From NCBI RefSeq assembly GCF_038049935.1, contig NZ_CP145886.1, positions 2,612,501 to 2,676,500 of the forward strand: a stretch of 64,000 bases of DNA, written 5' to 3'. Positions 35,793 to 44,999 of the stretch are shown in pieces. The translations under genes were made by a program, and so were the position numbers. The notes beneath the pieces were generated by a model that saw only the letters and a program-made list of their open reading frames with translations, searched no databases and was not told the DNA's origin. This DNA comes from Rossellomorea sp. y25. GTDB lineage: Bacteria; Bacillota; Bacilli; Bacillales; Bacillaceae_B. Every line of letters starts with the position of its first letter. Position 1 is the stretch's first letter.

Positions 35793-36263
35793 TTACTTAT
35801 CTATCTCACGAATCAAATTGGCCATTTCAATGGCTGATACCGCTGCTTCCCATCCCTTGTTTCCTGCTTTTGTGCCGGCTCTTTCGATGGCCTGCTCGAT
35901 TGTGTCAGTTGTTAAGACTCCGAAGATGACAGGTACATCCTCCTGCAGGCTTAGATTGGCCACTCCTTTTGCAACTTCTCCGCTTACGTATTCAAAATGA
36001 GCGGTTGCTCCGCGGATGACCGTTCCAAGTGTAACAACGGCATCATATTTCCCTGAACGAGCAAGTTTTTTGGCTATCATAGGAATTTCAAATGCACCTG
36101 GAACCCAAGTGACAGAAACATTTCCTTCTTCAACTCCGTGGCGCTTTAATGCATCTTCCGCCCCACCCAGAAGCTTTGATGTGATGAACTCATTGAAACG
36201 TGAAACGACAATGGCAACCCTTAACCCTGATCCGACTAAATTACCTTCATAAATTGTTTTCAT
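35793..36263 (-). CDS. ribH: 6,7-dimethyl-8-ribityllumazine synthase
   Basis: This is a 156-residue enzyme that condenses the pyrimidine and butanone-phosphate branches of riboflavin synthesis. Motifs are [30 protein letters not shown], the ALIGTVIRG-type loop ([16 protein letters not shown]) with the catalytic His, and GNKGWEAA. It forms a 60-subunit capsid in Bacilli. The start is ATG after AGGAGGA. It is the last gene of the operon. Confidence 0.96.
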   Translation of the reverse strand: MKTIYEGNLVGSGLRVAIVVSRFNEFITSKLLGGAEDALKRHGVEEGNVSVTWVPGAFEIPMIAKKLARSGKYDAVVTLGTVIRGATAHFEYVSGEVAKGVANLSLQEDVPVIFGVLTTDTIEQAIERAGTKAGNKGWEAAVSAIEMANLIREIDK

Positions 36264-36275
36264 TGTATATTCCTC

Positions 36276-37469
36276 CTAAAATTTAAGTAAATGTCCCAGC
36301 TTAGCATGCTTTGTTTTTAAATACTTTTCATTTTCGAATTTCGCCGGCATTTGAATCGGCACTCGATCTGTGATTTCTAATCCGTACCCGTTGATTCCGG
36401 CAATTTTTCTAGGATTATTGGTCAGTAGACGCATCTTTGTTATGCCTAAATCTCTCAGTATCTGTGCTCCGATTCCATATTCCCTCAAGTCATCACCAAA
36501 GCCCAGTTTTTGATTAGCTTCAACGGTGTCATAGCCTTCTTCCTGTAGCTTATAGGCCTTCAATTTGTTGATTAAACCAATCCCACGGCCTTCTTGTCTC
36601 ATATAAAGCAGTACACCTTTTCCATGCTCTTCAATCTGGGTAAGTGCTGTGGCAAGCTGCGGTCCACAATCACAGCGATTGGAACCGAATACATCACCTG
36701 TCAGGCATTCTGAGTGAACGCGAACGAGTACATCTTCACCCTCGGTCAACTCTCCTTTCACAAGTGCGATATGTTCTTTTCCTGTAAGGTTTTCTGTGTA
36801 AGCAACTGCCTTGAAGTTTCCGAATTCGGTTGGAAGTTCAATTTCCACTTCTCTCGTCACAAGCTTTTCTTTTTTACGTCTGTACCTGATAAGATCTTCA
36901 ATAGAGATGATTTTAAGATCCCATCTATCAGCCAGTTTCATTAATTCAGGTACTCTTGCCATCGTGCCGTCTTCATTCATGATTTCACAAATGACGCCTG
37001 ATGGTTGTGCACCTGACAGAACAGCCAAATCGATGGCGGCTTCTGTGTGTCCTGCCCGTTTTAGTACTCCGCCTTTTTTGGCGACAAGGGGAAATACGTG
37101 ACCGGGTCTTTTAAAGTCCTCTGGCATTGAGACCGGGTTCAATAATTCCTGTATGGTGGTCGATCTCTCAAATGCACTAATTCCAGTAGTAGCTGATTTA
37201 TGATCGACTGAAATGGTAAAGGCCGTTCCATGAGGATCTGTATTTGACATCGTCATCGGTGCAAGCTTTAGTTTTTGTGCAATCTCCTCTGTTATAGGGG
37301 CACAAATTAAGCCTCTTCCTTCTTTAGCCATAAAATTAATGACTTCAGGAGTGGCTTTATCCGCCAGGGCAATAAAGTCTCCCTCATTCTCACGGTTTTC
37401 GTCATCAACAACGATGACGACTTTACCTGCTTGTAAATCTTCCAGAGCTTCTTCAATCTTATTAAACAT
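36276..37469 (-). CDS. ribBA: Bifunctional DHBP synthase / GTP cyclohydrolase II
   Basis: This is a 397-residue fusion. Residues 1-200 are the RibB domain ([33 protein letters not shown]). Residues 205-397 are the RibA domain, with zinc ligands in [20 protein letters not shown] and the region [10 protein letters not shown]. It starts both branches of riboflavin synthesis. The start is the ATG after GGAGGGG; the open frame extends 11 codons further. Confidence 0.96.
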   Translation of the reverse strand: MFNKIEEALEDLQAGKVVIVVDDENRENEGDFIALADKATPEVINFMAKEGRGLICAPITEEIAQKLKLAPMTMSNTDPHGTAFTISVDHKSATTGISAFERSTTIQELLNPVSMPEDFKRPGHVFPLVAKKGGVLKRAGHTEAAIDLAVLSGAQPSGVICEIMNEDGTMARVPELMKLADRWDLKIISIEDLIRYRRKKEKLVTREVEIELPTEFGNFKAVAYTENLTGKEHIALVKGELTEGEDVLVRVHSECLTGDVFGSNRCDCGPQLATALTQIEEHGKGVLLYMRQEGRGIGLINKLKAYKLQEEGYDTVEANQKLGFGDDLREYGIGAQILRDLGITKMRLLTNNPRKIAGINGYGLEITDRVPIQMPAKFENEKYLKTKHAKLGHLLKF

Positions 37470-37485
37470 GGGGCAACCCCTCCTA

Positions 37486-38142
37486 TTAGTCAGCGAAACC
37501 ATTTTGAGTTAAAAAATCATAGCTGATGCCACTTGAAGTACTCTTAGATTGTTCCTTTGCTTCATAGAAACGATGAAAATATTTCGCCATTACGTCACAT
37601 TCAATGTTGACACGGTCCCCTACTTTCTTTTCACCAAGAACCGTGTCACCTCTGGTTTGTGGGATCAACGAAATCGTAATGGTATTATTTTTCACATCAA
37701 ACACAGTAAGGGAAGTGCCGTCTATTGCGACAGAGCCCTTCATGATAAATAAATGACTCTGATTTTCCGGAATAGTAATGTCCATATACCAGGCATTTTC
37801 AACCTTCTCTACTCTAACAATCGTCCCTACTCCATCGACATGCCCATTAACGAAATGCCCTCCGAAACGACCGTTTGCAGCCATCGCCCTCTCCAGGTTG
37901 ACTTTAGAACCATGGGACAGATTTCGCAGCGTTGTACCTTCAAAGGTTTCAGGCATCACATCCACTTGAAATTGCCTGGAGGTGAATGAAGTAACGGTTA
38001 AACAGACACCATTCACACTGATGCTATCTCCAATATGAACGTCTTCTAGCACGCGGCCCGCTGTTATCGTGAGTTCCATGGATGAGGAGGATTTTTTCAT
38101 GCGTTCAATTGACCCGATTTCTTCAATGATTCCAGTAAACAT
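37486..38142 (-). CDS. ribE: Riboflavin synthase alpha chain
   Basis: This is a 218-residue protein with two tandem lumazine-binding barrels: [13 protein letters not shown] and [15 protein letters not shown] in the first, [14 protein letters not shown] and [12 protein letters not shown] in the second. It dismutates two lumazines to riboflavin. It is the second gene of the operon, 25 nt after ribD. Confidence 0.96.
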   Translation of the reverse strand: MFTGIIEEIGSIERMKKSSSSMELTITAGRVLEDVHIGDSISVNGVCLTVTSFTSRQFQVDVMPETFEGTTLRNLSHGSKVNLERAMAANGRFGGHFVNGHVDGVGTIVRVEKVENAWYMDITIPENQSHLFIMKGSVAIDGTSLTVFDVKNNTITISLIPQTRGDTVLGEKKVGDRVNIECDVMAKYFHRFYEAKEQSKSTSSGISYDFLTQNGFAD

Positions 38143-38167
38143 CCCTTTCTCCTCCTTTCAATAAAGG

Positions 38168-39253
38168 TTAAATCTTAGGCATAGCAACAATTTTAATGTC
38201 CTTTCCTACTCGTTCAAGACTCTTAATCTCCATTTCAAGACCTTCTGCAATGGTCGGGAAACCTTCCCCTCCAAAACTGGTGAAGGCAGAGCTTCCGCCT
38301 ACAAGCTTGGGAGACATATACATAACCAATTCCTGAAAGACTTTTTCCTTTAAAAAGGAGGAGTGAATAGTAGATCCACCTTCTACATAGAGGGATCCGA
38401 TATTCCGGGCACCCAGTTCTTTTAACACTGTGTGAATGTCTATCCTTTCCTCTGAAAGGGTGATGATTTCACAGCCTGATTCCATATAGGGCTTCTTCTG
38501 TTCTTCGTTGACAGTACTGCCCGTGAAGATGAGCGTCCTGCTTTCTGAGTCTTCCACTACATGGGAGTGGAGAGGTGTTCGTAAAAAGGTATCTAATATT
38601 ATTCGAATGGGGTTTTTTCCACCTTGGGGCAAACGGGTGGTAAGGTGTGGGTTGTCCTGAATAACGGTATTGACTCCTACTAATATCGCGTCATGCCGGT
38701 GACGATCATAGTGGACATCTGTGCGTGAAGCTTCTGAGGTAATCCATTTGCTATCTCCTGAAGCTGAAGCTGTTTTCCCGTCTAATGTAACAGCTGTCTT
38801 AAGGGTTATATAAGGCGTGCCGTATTGAATGAAATGGAAGAAGTGCTTATTTAGTTCGATGGCTTCTTCTTCAAGCTCTCCAACCAGTACTTCTATGCCT
38901 TCATCTCTCAATTGTTGAATTCCCCTTCCCGCGACAAGGGGATTTGGATCTGTACTTGCAATATGGACCCGCCTCACTCCGCTTGAAATCAGAAGCTCTG
39001 AACAGGGAGGTGTTTTCCCGTAATAAGAACATGGTTCCAGCGTAACATATACGTCACTTCCCTTCGCCTTTTCTCCTGCCATCTTTATGGCATGAACCTC
39101 TGCGTGACCTTCTCCTGCTTTTAGGTGCGCACCCATCCCAACGACTTCTCCATTTTTCACCACAACCGCTCCAACGGCAGGATTTGGTGATGTTTGACCT
39201 TGTGTGGTCTTTGCCATAGAGAGGGCAAGCTTCATATATTTTGAGTCGTTCAA
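38168..39253 (-). CDS. ribD: Bifunctional pyrimidine deaminase/reductase
   Basis: This is a 361-residue protein. The deaminase domain holds the zinc motifs GHAEVHAI and VTLEPCSYYGKTPPCSE. The reductase domain (from about residue 145) has TLKTAVTLDGKTAS, SEASRTDVH and LYVEGGSTIHSSFL. The start is TTG, 7 nt after GGAGGT. It is the first gene behind the FMN riboswitch. Confidence 0.96.
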   Translation of the reverse strand: MNDSKYMKLALSMAKTTQGQTSPNPAVGAVVVKNGEVVGMGAHLKAGEGHAEVHAIKMAGEKAKGSDVYVTLEPCSYYGKTPPCSELLISSGVRRVHIASTDPNPLVAGRGIQQLRDEGIEVLVGELEEEAIELNKHFFHFIQYGTPYITLKTAVTLDGKTASASGDSKWITSEASRTDVHYDRHRHDAILVGVNTVIQDNPHLTTRLPQGGKNPIRIILDTFLRTPLHSHVVEDSESRTLIFTGSTVNEEQKKPYMESGCEIITLSEERIDIHTVLKELGARNIGSLYVEGGSTIHSSFLKEKVFQELVMYMSPKLVGGSSAFTSFGGEGFPTIAEGLEMEIKSLERVGKDIKIVAMPKI

Positions 39254-39292
39254 ACGTTTTACCTCCCTTCTCGTTTAATATTATTCAAAAAT

Positions 39293-39324
39293 AAATAAAC
39301 CCCAAGTAATTTTTTACTTGGGGG
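39293..39324 (-). terminator. Riboswitch-controlled terminator before ribD
   Basis: CCCCAAGTAA pairs with TTACTTGGGG around a T-rich loop, followed on the minus strand by TTTATTTATTTTT. It lies between the FMN aptamer and ribD, as expected for FMN-induced termination. Confidence 0.85.
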
Positions 39325-39427
39325 AAGTTGGCATGACTGAATAAAGTATTCACATGATTTCTTTTTTTCGGAAACATAATCCCCATAAAAAAGGTAGACT
39401 TCTCGCGCCTGCATCAAGTAAATACTG

Positions 39428-39570
39428 CCGGTCCTTCTCCCATCCAGACTATCACTGTCGGCTTTGGAATTTCACCAAATCCACCGTCTAATTTTCATTA
39501 GCCGGGTCACGGACTAAGAGCATGCGCTCATCACCGCCGGTAGGGAATTTCACCCTGCCCCGAAGGAAAC
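39428..39570 (-). promoter_or_regulatory. FMN riboswitch (RFN element)
   Basis: On the minus strand the conserved blocks are CTTCGGGGCAGGGTGAAATT, CCCTACCGGCGGT, AGTCCGTGACCCG, GGTGAAATTCC and GTCTGGATGGGAGAAGGA, in the correct order. Binding of FMN should close the aptamer and favour the downstream terminator, lowering rib expression. Confidence 0.97.
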
Positions 39571-39760
39571 CTATTCGATTATCATTATTCTATCATAGTT
39601 TCCTAAATGAAATCATGTAAGGAGCTCTAAAAACTTATTTTTGTATTAATTTTTTGAATATATATTAGAAACATCTCTCTATTTCTGCCTGCGAGCACTA
39701 AGAAAATGCTACAAAAATAAAAAAGAATGCCTCTATTAAATAGAAGCATCTCTACATTTA

Positions 39761-40081
39761 TTATGCTAATAGCTTCCTGCATTCTTCCGCACATTCAAAA
39801 CAGGCTTTAGCGCAGTCCTTACAATGTTGCTGATCATAAGAATTGCATTCTGTTCCGCACGCATCACAGATTTCTGCACAGACGACCAGAATTTGTTGAA
39901 CAAACTTACTGCTTCGCTGCATGGTATTTATAGTATACGAACATATATCTGCGCATTCCCGGTCCAGCTCTATGCACATCATCATCGCTTTTTCTTCCTT
40001 AAGGGATGCATGATAGCATACATTACATGCTTCCAGACATCGTTGCAAAGCCGTTAAACATGGTTTGTAATCGGCATTCAT
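39761..40081 (-). CDS. Cys-rich four-helix copper-binding protein (Csp/DUF326, YhjQ-like)
   Basis: This is a 106-residue protein with regularly spaced Cys residues on predicted helices (CLTALQRCLEACNVC, CAEICDACGTEC, CKDCAKACFECAEEC). This is the copper storage protein / DUF326 pattern; B. subtilis YhjQ is similar in length. It would bind Cu(I) inside a four-helix bundle; no signal peptide is seen, so it is cytoplasmic. I chose the second of two adjacent ATG codons for best spacing from GGAGG. The gene upstream ends 56 nt away on the same strand. Confidence 0.85.
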   Translation of the reverse strand: MNADYKPCLTALQRCLEACNVCYHASLKEEKAMMMCIELDRECADICSYTINTMQRSSKFVQQILVVCAEICDACGTECNSYDQQHCKDCAKACFECAEECRKLLA

Positions 40082-40137
40082 CATCTCACCTCCACGAACA
40101 TTCCTATTTAGCATTCCCATCTGGGGAAAAAGGATTA

Positions 40138-40833
40138 CTATGTGGTAAGAAAATAATCGCTGTCTACATACCATAGGAAAATAAGAAGCCAATCAAGTTC
40201 TTCGCTATATGCTTCATAAAATGAAACATAGCTATGGTGATAGTCGAATAGCTGTTGGACACTTTGAGGAAGATATCCTTTTTGTAAGGACAAATAATTT
40301 TTTTTATTATAATTCAATATCCATCGTTTGTTTCCTTTATAAATGATAATTGTGTCACCCTCGTCACTTCGCCATTCGATAGCAGTAGAGCTCTGATATT
40401 TCAAGTGAAAAATCTTTCGGGCTCCTCGCTGATCAATTTTCAAGGTTCTGCTCCATTGAAAAATTGCCATCGGGTGTTTATTTTGCCGGTGAAACATGTA
40501 ATGTTTTGGATTGTTGATCAAGGACATTCTTTGAATAAAGTATTCTGACCATCCATTCGTTTTTAAGTAATATGAACCCTCTTTCGTTTGAACCCCGATT
40601 AATGCATGCTGGGAAACAGGGATTTTCTCATAAAATAGTCGGTTCGCTTTCTTTAGTTCCTTCTTCATACTAAAGCTGAGATATAGATTTGAAAACGCAG
40701 GTATAAAGATTAACAGGGGGAAATAATATAATTGTTGAGTCACCATCAGCATTCCTACACCTATAAGAAAATACATGATACTGCGATAAAGCAACGTATA
40801 TTGTTCATTTTTGTAGATTTGATAGAGGTTCAT
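40138..40833 (-). CDS. Membrane-anchored protein of unknown function
   Basis: This is a 231-residue protein. Two hydrophobic helices (about 17-33 and 37-55) form an N-terminal hairpin, followed by a roughly 175-residue hydrophilic part rich in Tyr, Trp and Lys that probably faces the cytoplasm. The start is ATG after AAAGGA. I do not recognise a family. It may be cotranscribed with the copper-binding gene downstream. Confidence 0.65.
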   Translation of the reverse strand: MNLYQIYKNEQYTLLYRSIMYFLIGVGMLMVTQQLYYFPLLIFIPAFSNLYLSFSMKKELKKANRLFYEKIPVSQHALIGVQTKEGSYYLKTNGWSEYFIQRMSLINNPKHYMFHRQNKHPMAIFQWSRTLKIDQRGARKIFHLKYQSSTAIEWRSDEGDTIIIYKGNKRWILNYNKKNYLSLQKGYLPQSVQQLFDYHHSYVSFYEAYSEELDWLLIFLWYVDSDYFLTT

Positions 40834-40904
40834 GAAATGCTCGTCCTTTCAAGGAATCTCTATCATATGTATGTGAAAATACCTTAAATAGACCATTCAA
40901 ATAG

Positions 40905-40968
40905 AAAAAGCCAACGCTTGCAGAACCTTCAAATAAGAGATGAGAAGACTTTCTGTCTTTCGTTGGCT
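40905..40968 (-). terminator. Terminator of the patatin-like gene
   Basis: AGCCAACG (about 40909-40916) pairs with CGTTGGCT (40961-40968), and on the minus strand TTTTTCT follows. The loop is long with inner pairing. Confidence 0.65.
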
Positions 40969-40974
40969 TATATG

Positions 40975-41850
40975 TTATGAGTGCACTGGAGTGGCTGAGC
41001 GATTCCATTCCATTATTTTTTTATCTTTTGACTCTGCATCGTGATAGCCTTGCCAGTACAATTCGTCCAGCTTTTGTGGATTTTTTTCAATACGGCTTAC
41101 TTTTAATGGATGTTGGGGTTGGATAATCAGCACATCCCCATTCTTTTCTCTCCTTTCTAGTTCTTTGATTGTGTGATTGTAAAGCAAGTAACGGTTCATC
41201 ATCGTTTTATGTAATTCAGGGTATTGAGGATACTTTCTTTTCACAAGAAAAGAAAAGCGTGAAGGCTTTTTATAATAGCCACTGTTTCTAGTTAGAATGA
41301 CTATATTTTTCTTAAATCCGTCCTGCTCAGCTTTTTCGATGGGAACTGGGTCACTTATTCCTCCATCGAGAAGATGACGGGATTCAAACTCCACGATCGG
41401 AGCGACGAATGGCAGGGAACTTGACGCACGGATAATCGTAAGAAGCTCCTCCCCATAGTCTCTTCTTGAGAAATACGCCGGTTTTCCGGTATGACAATCT
41501 GTGGTACCGACAATAAATTCCGTTGAATTAGAGTGAAAAGCTTCATAATCGAAAGGGACCAGCTTATTCGGAATTTCATCAAACACATAATCCATTCCAA
41601 ATAACTCTCCTGTTTTCCAATAGTTTCGCCAAGATAAATATTTCGGGTCACGTATAAAGTCTACATTCACCTTTTTATTGCGTCCATTTTGCTTAGATAA
41701 ATAGGATGCTGCATTACATGCACCCGCAGATACTCCGATTACATAAGGAAATTCAATGCCTTTTTCCAGGAAGTATTCCAGTGCTCCTGCCGTGTATATC
41801 CCTCTCATTCCTCCACCTTCGAGAACGAGGCCTGTGTTTTCAATCATCAT
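40975..41850 (-). CDS. Patatin-like phospholipase
   Basis: This is a 291-residue protein. The oxyanion loop is LEGGGMRGIY, the nucleophile is in GVSAGACN (Ser41), and the catalytic Asp is in LLDGGISDPVP (about residue 170). This is the Ser/Asp dyad of patatin/YjjU-type lipid acyl hydrolases. No signal peptide is seen. The start is the first of two ATG codons, 8 nt after GGAGGTAG; the frame extends 24 codons upstream without a ribosome site. Confidence 0.88.
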   Translation of the reverse strand: MMIENTGLVLEGGGMRGIYTAGALEYFLEKGIEFPYVIGVSAGACNAASYLSKQNGRNKKVNVDFIRDPKYLSWRNYWKTGELFGMDYVFDEIPNKLVPFDYEAFHSNSTEFIVGTTDCHTGKPAYFSRRDYGEELLTIIRASSSLPFVAPIVEFESRHLLDGGISDPVPIEKAEQDGFKKNIVILTRNSGYYKKPSRFSFLVKRKYPQYPELHKTMMNRYLLYNHTIKELERREKNGDVLIIQPQHPLKVSRIEKNPQKLDELYWQGYHDAESKDKKIMEWNRSATPVHS

Positions 41851-42003
41851 CTTCTTGTCTACCTCCCTAAAGATGCAAGAGTTTTCGTCACCGGTATCGA
41901 ATAAATGACTATATTTTCCCACAAATTAGTAAGAATGTGTACTAACTTGCTCACTGATTAAGCCACTTAATGATTTCATTCTTGATGATTCCGACTCGGT
42001 CTC

Positions 42004-42882
42004 TCATTCATCATTCTCCACAGGAATAAGTTTAGCGTTACACATTTTTTCATAAAATTCAATGGGTCCAGCTTCTTTTAAAACGGCATACATATACCCT
42101 TTCTCTTGCATGCACTGTAATGCATTATAAAGGAGTGCTTTTCCCACTCCTTTATGACGGGTGTGTGGGAGAACCCCCATCGGTCCGTAAATTCCTTTTT
42201 TATTTTTATAGGCATCAAAGGCTGCGAATCCAATTAATTCACCTTCTTCTTCCGCTTTGATAATCGGGATGCATTCCCCTGATGATTGAAAGGCTTTTAA
42301 CAACGTTTTTGACCACGATCCTCCGAAATGCTCCTCTACCCATACCAATAACTCTTTTTCATCTTCACCCTGTACAGGGCTAACTTGGACAGCAGGGTTT
42401 ACTTCATATTTCCAATCTTTGTTCAATAAATAAACCGTCAAATCCCGGGCTGTAGTAACAGATCGGATAATCCTTTCATGAGGGATTGCATTGAGTTCTT
42501 TTTGCAATTGAGGGTGTTCTGGAAGATGGGCGTAAAACGCTTTAATAATATGACCTTCATTTAAAAACGTTTGATTGTATCGTTTCATGACTCCAATCGA
42601 TGTGTTCCATACCTTTCTTGCGTGTGTTGATAAAGGAATGGAAAAGCAATCAATTCGCTCTGTATCAGGTGGCTCTGAAGGAATGATAGTAGATATGTTT
42701 TCTATCTGTTCCATAAAGGGTTCCATAAGGTGATACATCTCCCTGAGAGTACCTTCTTTTACGTGAGCCGCTCCTAAAAAGAAATCCATGCTTTGAATGC
42801 TTGTATGATGATTCCTTTCGGCAATCATATGAGCGTTTTGAATCAATTTGTTAACTTTATGGGTGTATTGAAGTTCTATCAT
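42004..42882 (-). CDS. Clp-N (R-domain)-like / GNAT acetyltransferase fusion
   Basis: This is a 292-residue protein. Residues about 1-140 look like two Clp N-terminal repeats: YTHKVNKLIQNAHMIAERN with a following FLGAAHV helix, then LSTHARKVWNTSIGVMKRY with GHIIKAFYAH. Residues about 160-292 are a GNAT domain with the acetyl-CoA loop GVLPHTRHKGVGKALLYNAL. In Clp ATPases the R domain binds adaptors and substrates (in ClpC also phospho-Arg). The start is the ATG after AAGGGAG. The N-terminal assignment is by eye. Confidence 0.72.
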   Translation of the reverse strand: MIELQYTHKVNKLIQNAHMIAERNHHTSIQSMDFFLGAAHVKEGTLREMYHLMEPFMEQIENISTIIPSEPPDTERIDCFSIPLSTHARKVWNTSIGVMKRYNQTFLNEGHIIKAFYAHLPEHPQLQKELNAIPHERIIRSVTTARDLTVYLLNKDWKYEVNPAVQVSPVQGEDEKELLVWVEEHFGGSWSKTLLKAFQSSGECIPIIKAEEEGELIGFAAFDAYKNKKGIYGPMGVLPHTRHKGVGKALLYNALQCMQEKGYMYAVLKEAGPIEFYEKMCNAKLIPVENDE

Positions 42883-42940
42883 GCAGCCCACTCCCTTCTA
42901 TCACCATCATTCGACATAAAATAAGGTAATCCTTTTACTT

Positions 42941-42954
42941 GAGGTCCGTCCCTC
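42941..42954. repeat. Half copy of the GGGACGGACC palindrome
   Basis: GAGGTCCGTCCCTC repeats one arm of the palindrome at 2087-2123. No second arm is present here. Confidence 0.5.
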
Positions 42955-42975
42955 TAAAAATGGAGCTCTGTTTGG

Positions 42976-43752
42976 TCAGATCAAATCTTTTTTCTTATAG
43001 ATAGGTGGTGATATGAGCAGGATGGCCAGGCAAAAGATTGTAGTGAGGATAATGGTCCCTGTCAGGTGATCCGGCCACGTGCTATGAAGGATGATTTCAT
43101 TTACATAGCTGGGTAGCTGACCTGGGGACCACTTTAAGGTTCTTGTCATGTACCCTGACACAAAGGTTAAGAATATGGCGATCCCGATCGTAAAGAATCC
43201 TGCCAGGCCAGGCATTTTTACTAAACTACTAAAGAAGACGACCAGTGTTAAGATAAAGGTAAGCCACAAGCCGTAGACGAGGAAGCCATGTACGAATGCT
43301 GTAAAACCAATCCCGTTAAATAATACCTGAATATAATACCAGCTGGATATCATCCCAAGACCATAAGAGACCCACACCAGAACAAATGCAGCCAACCATT
43401 TGGAATAAATATAAGCTGTGTAGGAGACGGGCTTCACCAATACCATAATAGCATTTCCGCTCTTTCTCTCTCCTGCGATCATTCCCATAAATCCTAATAC
43501 GATGATGAGGACGCCAAAGGTACTAAACTTGCTGATAGTCGATAATAACACTTCTCCAGATGATGGCGTTGGAATACTGATGACCGTTCCTTCCGGCAGA
43601 TCTCCTACTGAATTAATAATGTCTGGTAAATAAAATGCCGTTAAAGGCTCTGTTAACCCAAATAAAATGAATACGATTGGCATCCAGATCATTTTATAAT
43701 TCCGTGTTAGTTCCCGCATTTCTTTTCTTAATAAAACCCAGAATATTTTCAT
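42976..43752 (-). CDS. yxlG: ABC-2 type transporter permease (YxlG-like)
   Basis: This is a 258-residue membrane protein with six helices of the ABC-2/NosY type; the opening VLLRKEMRELTRNYKMIW and the GERKSGNAIMVLVKPVSY loop are typical. Its start overlaps the ATPase gene stop by 4 nt. Gene order matches B. subtilis yxlE-yxlF-yxlG, part of the sigY operon. Confidence 0.8.
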   Translation of the reverse strand: MKIFWVLLRKEMRELTRNYKMIWMPIVFILFGLTEPLTAFYLPDIINSVGDLPEGTVISIPTPSSGEVLLSTISKFSTFGVLIIVLGFMGMIAGERKSGNAIMVLVKPVSYTAYIYSKWLAAFVLVWVSYGLGMISSWYYIQVLFNGIGFTAFVHGFLVYGLWLTFILTLVVFFSSLVKMPGLAGFFTIGIAIFLTFVSGYMTRTLKWSPGQLPSYVNEIILHSTWPDHLTGTIILTTIFCLAILLISPPIYKKKDLI

Positions 43753-44651
43753 TTTTTGATCACCTCCATGAACAATTCCTCCAGGCTCTGTTCACTTGTT
43801 TCAAATTTAGTTACCCCCCATTGGTGTTCTGAGATCATAGAAAAGATTCTCGCTCTATCCCTTTCCAGTTCACTTACTTCAAAGGATAGTCGATCTCCAT
43901 CTGAGATAAGATGATGAACCCAATCTTTTTGCAGCAGATACGGTTTATATTTTTCGCTTCCTTCTTTAAAATACAGATTTAGTCTTGTTGTTTGATGCCT
44001 TGCCTTTATCTCTTCCAGGGGTCCTTGTTCGATCAGGACTCCCTCGTGCAAAAACAACACATCCTCGCATACTTGTTCTGCATCATTTAAAATATGTGTA
44101 GAAAAAAGGATCGTCGTTTCCTTTTTTAACATTTTCAACAGCTCCAGCACTTCTCTTCTCCCGAAAGGATCTAAGGCAGATACCGGTTCATCAAGGATTA
44201 GGAGCTTTGGCTGATGAATAAGGGCTTGAGCTATCCCCAATCGCTGCTTCATCCCACCTGAATACTGGCCAATTCTTCGATTCTTTCCTTCCAGCAAACC
44301 GACTAGCTCTAAAAGTTCTTCACCTCGATTTTGAGATGTTTCCCTCGTTAAACCGGCTATTTCACCGGAAAAGGTGAGAAATTCTTTTCCTGTCATCCAT
44401 TCAAAAAAGGAAGGATATTGGGGCAGGTAGCCGATCATTTGCCGTATATCTTTAGAGGTTACGCTTGTTGAAATTGATCCATCAGTAGGTGTAATTAGCC
44501 CTGCTAGCATATTTATTGTAGTGGTTTTCCCTGCTCCATTGGGACCAAGAAGAGCTGTACAACGACCTTGTTTTAATTGAAAGGTAAGGTTCTTTACGGC
44601 CAGCTTTTCCCTATACTTCTTTTCTAAAGAACATACTTCTATTACATTCAT
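43749..44651 (-). CDS. yxlF: ABC transporter ATP-binding protein (YxlF-like)
   Basis: This is a 300-residue ATPase. Walker A is LLGPNGAGKTTT (about residue 36), the signature is QYSGGMKQRLGIAQAL, Walker B is LLILDEPVSALDP, and the switch His is in FSTHIL. It pairs with the permease encoded just downstream. It overlaps both neighbours by 4 nt, so the three genes are translationally coupled. Confidence 0.93.
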   Translation of the reverse strand: MNVIEVCSLEKKYREKLAVKNLTFQLKQGRCTALLGPNGAGKTTTINMLAGLITPTDGSISTSVTSKDIRQMIGYLPQYPSFFEWMTGKEFLTFSGEIAGLTRETSQNRGEELLELVGLLEGKNRRIGQYSGGMKQRLGIAQALIHQPKLLILDEPVSALDPFGRREVLELLKMLKKETTILFSTHILNDAEQVCEDVLFLHEGVLIEQGPLEEIKARHQTTRLNLYFKEGSEKYKPYLLQKDWVHHLISDGDRLSFEVSELERDRARIFSMISEHQWGVTKFETSEQSLEELFMEVIKK

Positions 44652-44863
44652 CCATCATGCCTCCTTCCAAAAATGAAATATACGACCGGCCCGATAATGT
44701 TGATAAACAGGATAATGAGAACCCATAGCCATTTAGGACCATTCGTTGCTTGAATCCGGATCACATCAATCACCGCAACCACCATGAGTATGAGTTGAAT
44801 AAGGATGACAGGAGCAATAAGTCCCCAATTTATTGACTGAAATACTTCTTGTAATTCGTTCAT
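44648..44863 (-). CDS. yxlE: Small PLDc_N-domain membrane protein (YxlE-like)
   Basis: This is a 71-residue protein with two helices (about 12-32 and 43-62). The region TNGPKWLWVLIILFINIIGPVVYFIFGR is the PLDc_N / phospholipase D-nuclease N-terminal signature. In B. subtilis YxlE and YxlD act against sigma-Y. The start is the ATG 6 nt after AGGAGGAA. No sigY or yxlC gene lies nearby. Confidence 0.8.
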   Translation of the reverse strand: MNELQEVFQSINWGLIAPVILIQLILMVVAVIDVIRIQATNGPKWLWVLIILFINIIGPVVYFIFGRRHDG

Positions 44864-44956
44864 CTTCAATTCCTCCTTTTGTTTTTCAATGATAAGACGG
44901 AGAAAGAAGAAATTCGTTTAATATTTTTTCAAGAAATTTTAGAGGCTAAAAACCGC

Positions 44957-44996
44957 AAAAAGCACTGACCCTCTAAAAGCAAAGAGAATCAGTGCT
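44957..44996 (-). terminator. Terminator of the WYL regulator gene
   Basis: AGCACTGA (44961-44968) pairs with TCAGTGCT (44989-44996) with more pairing inside. On the minus strand TTTTTG follows. Confidence 0.7.
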
Positions 44997-44999
44997 CCT

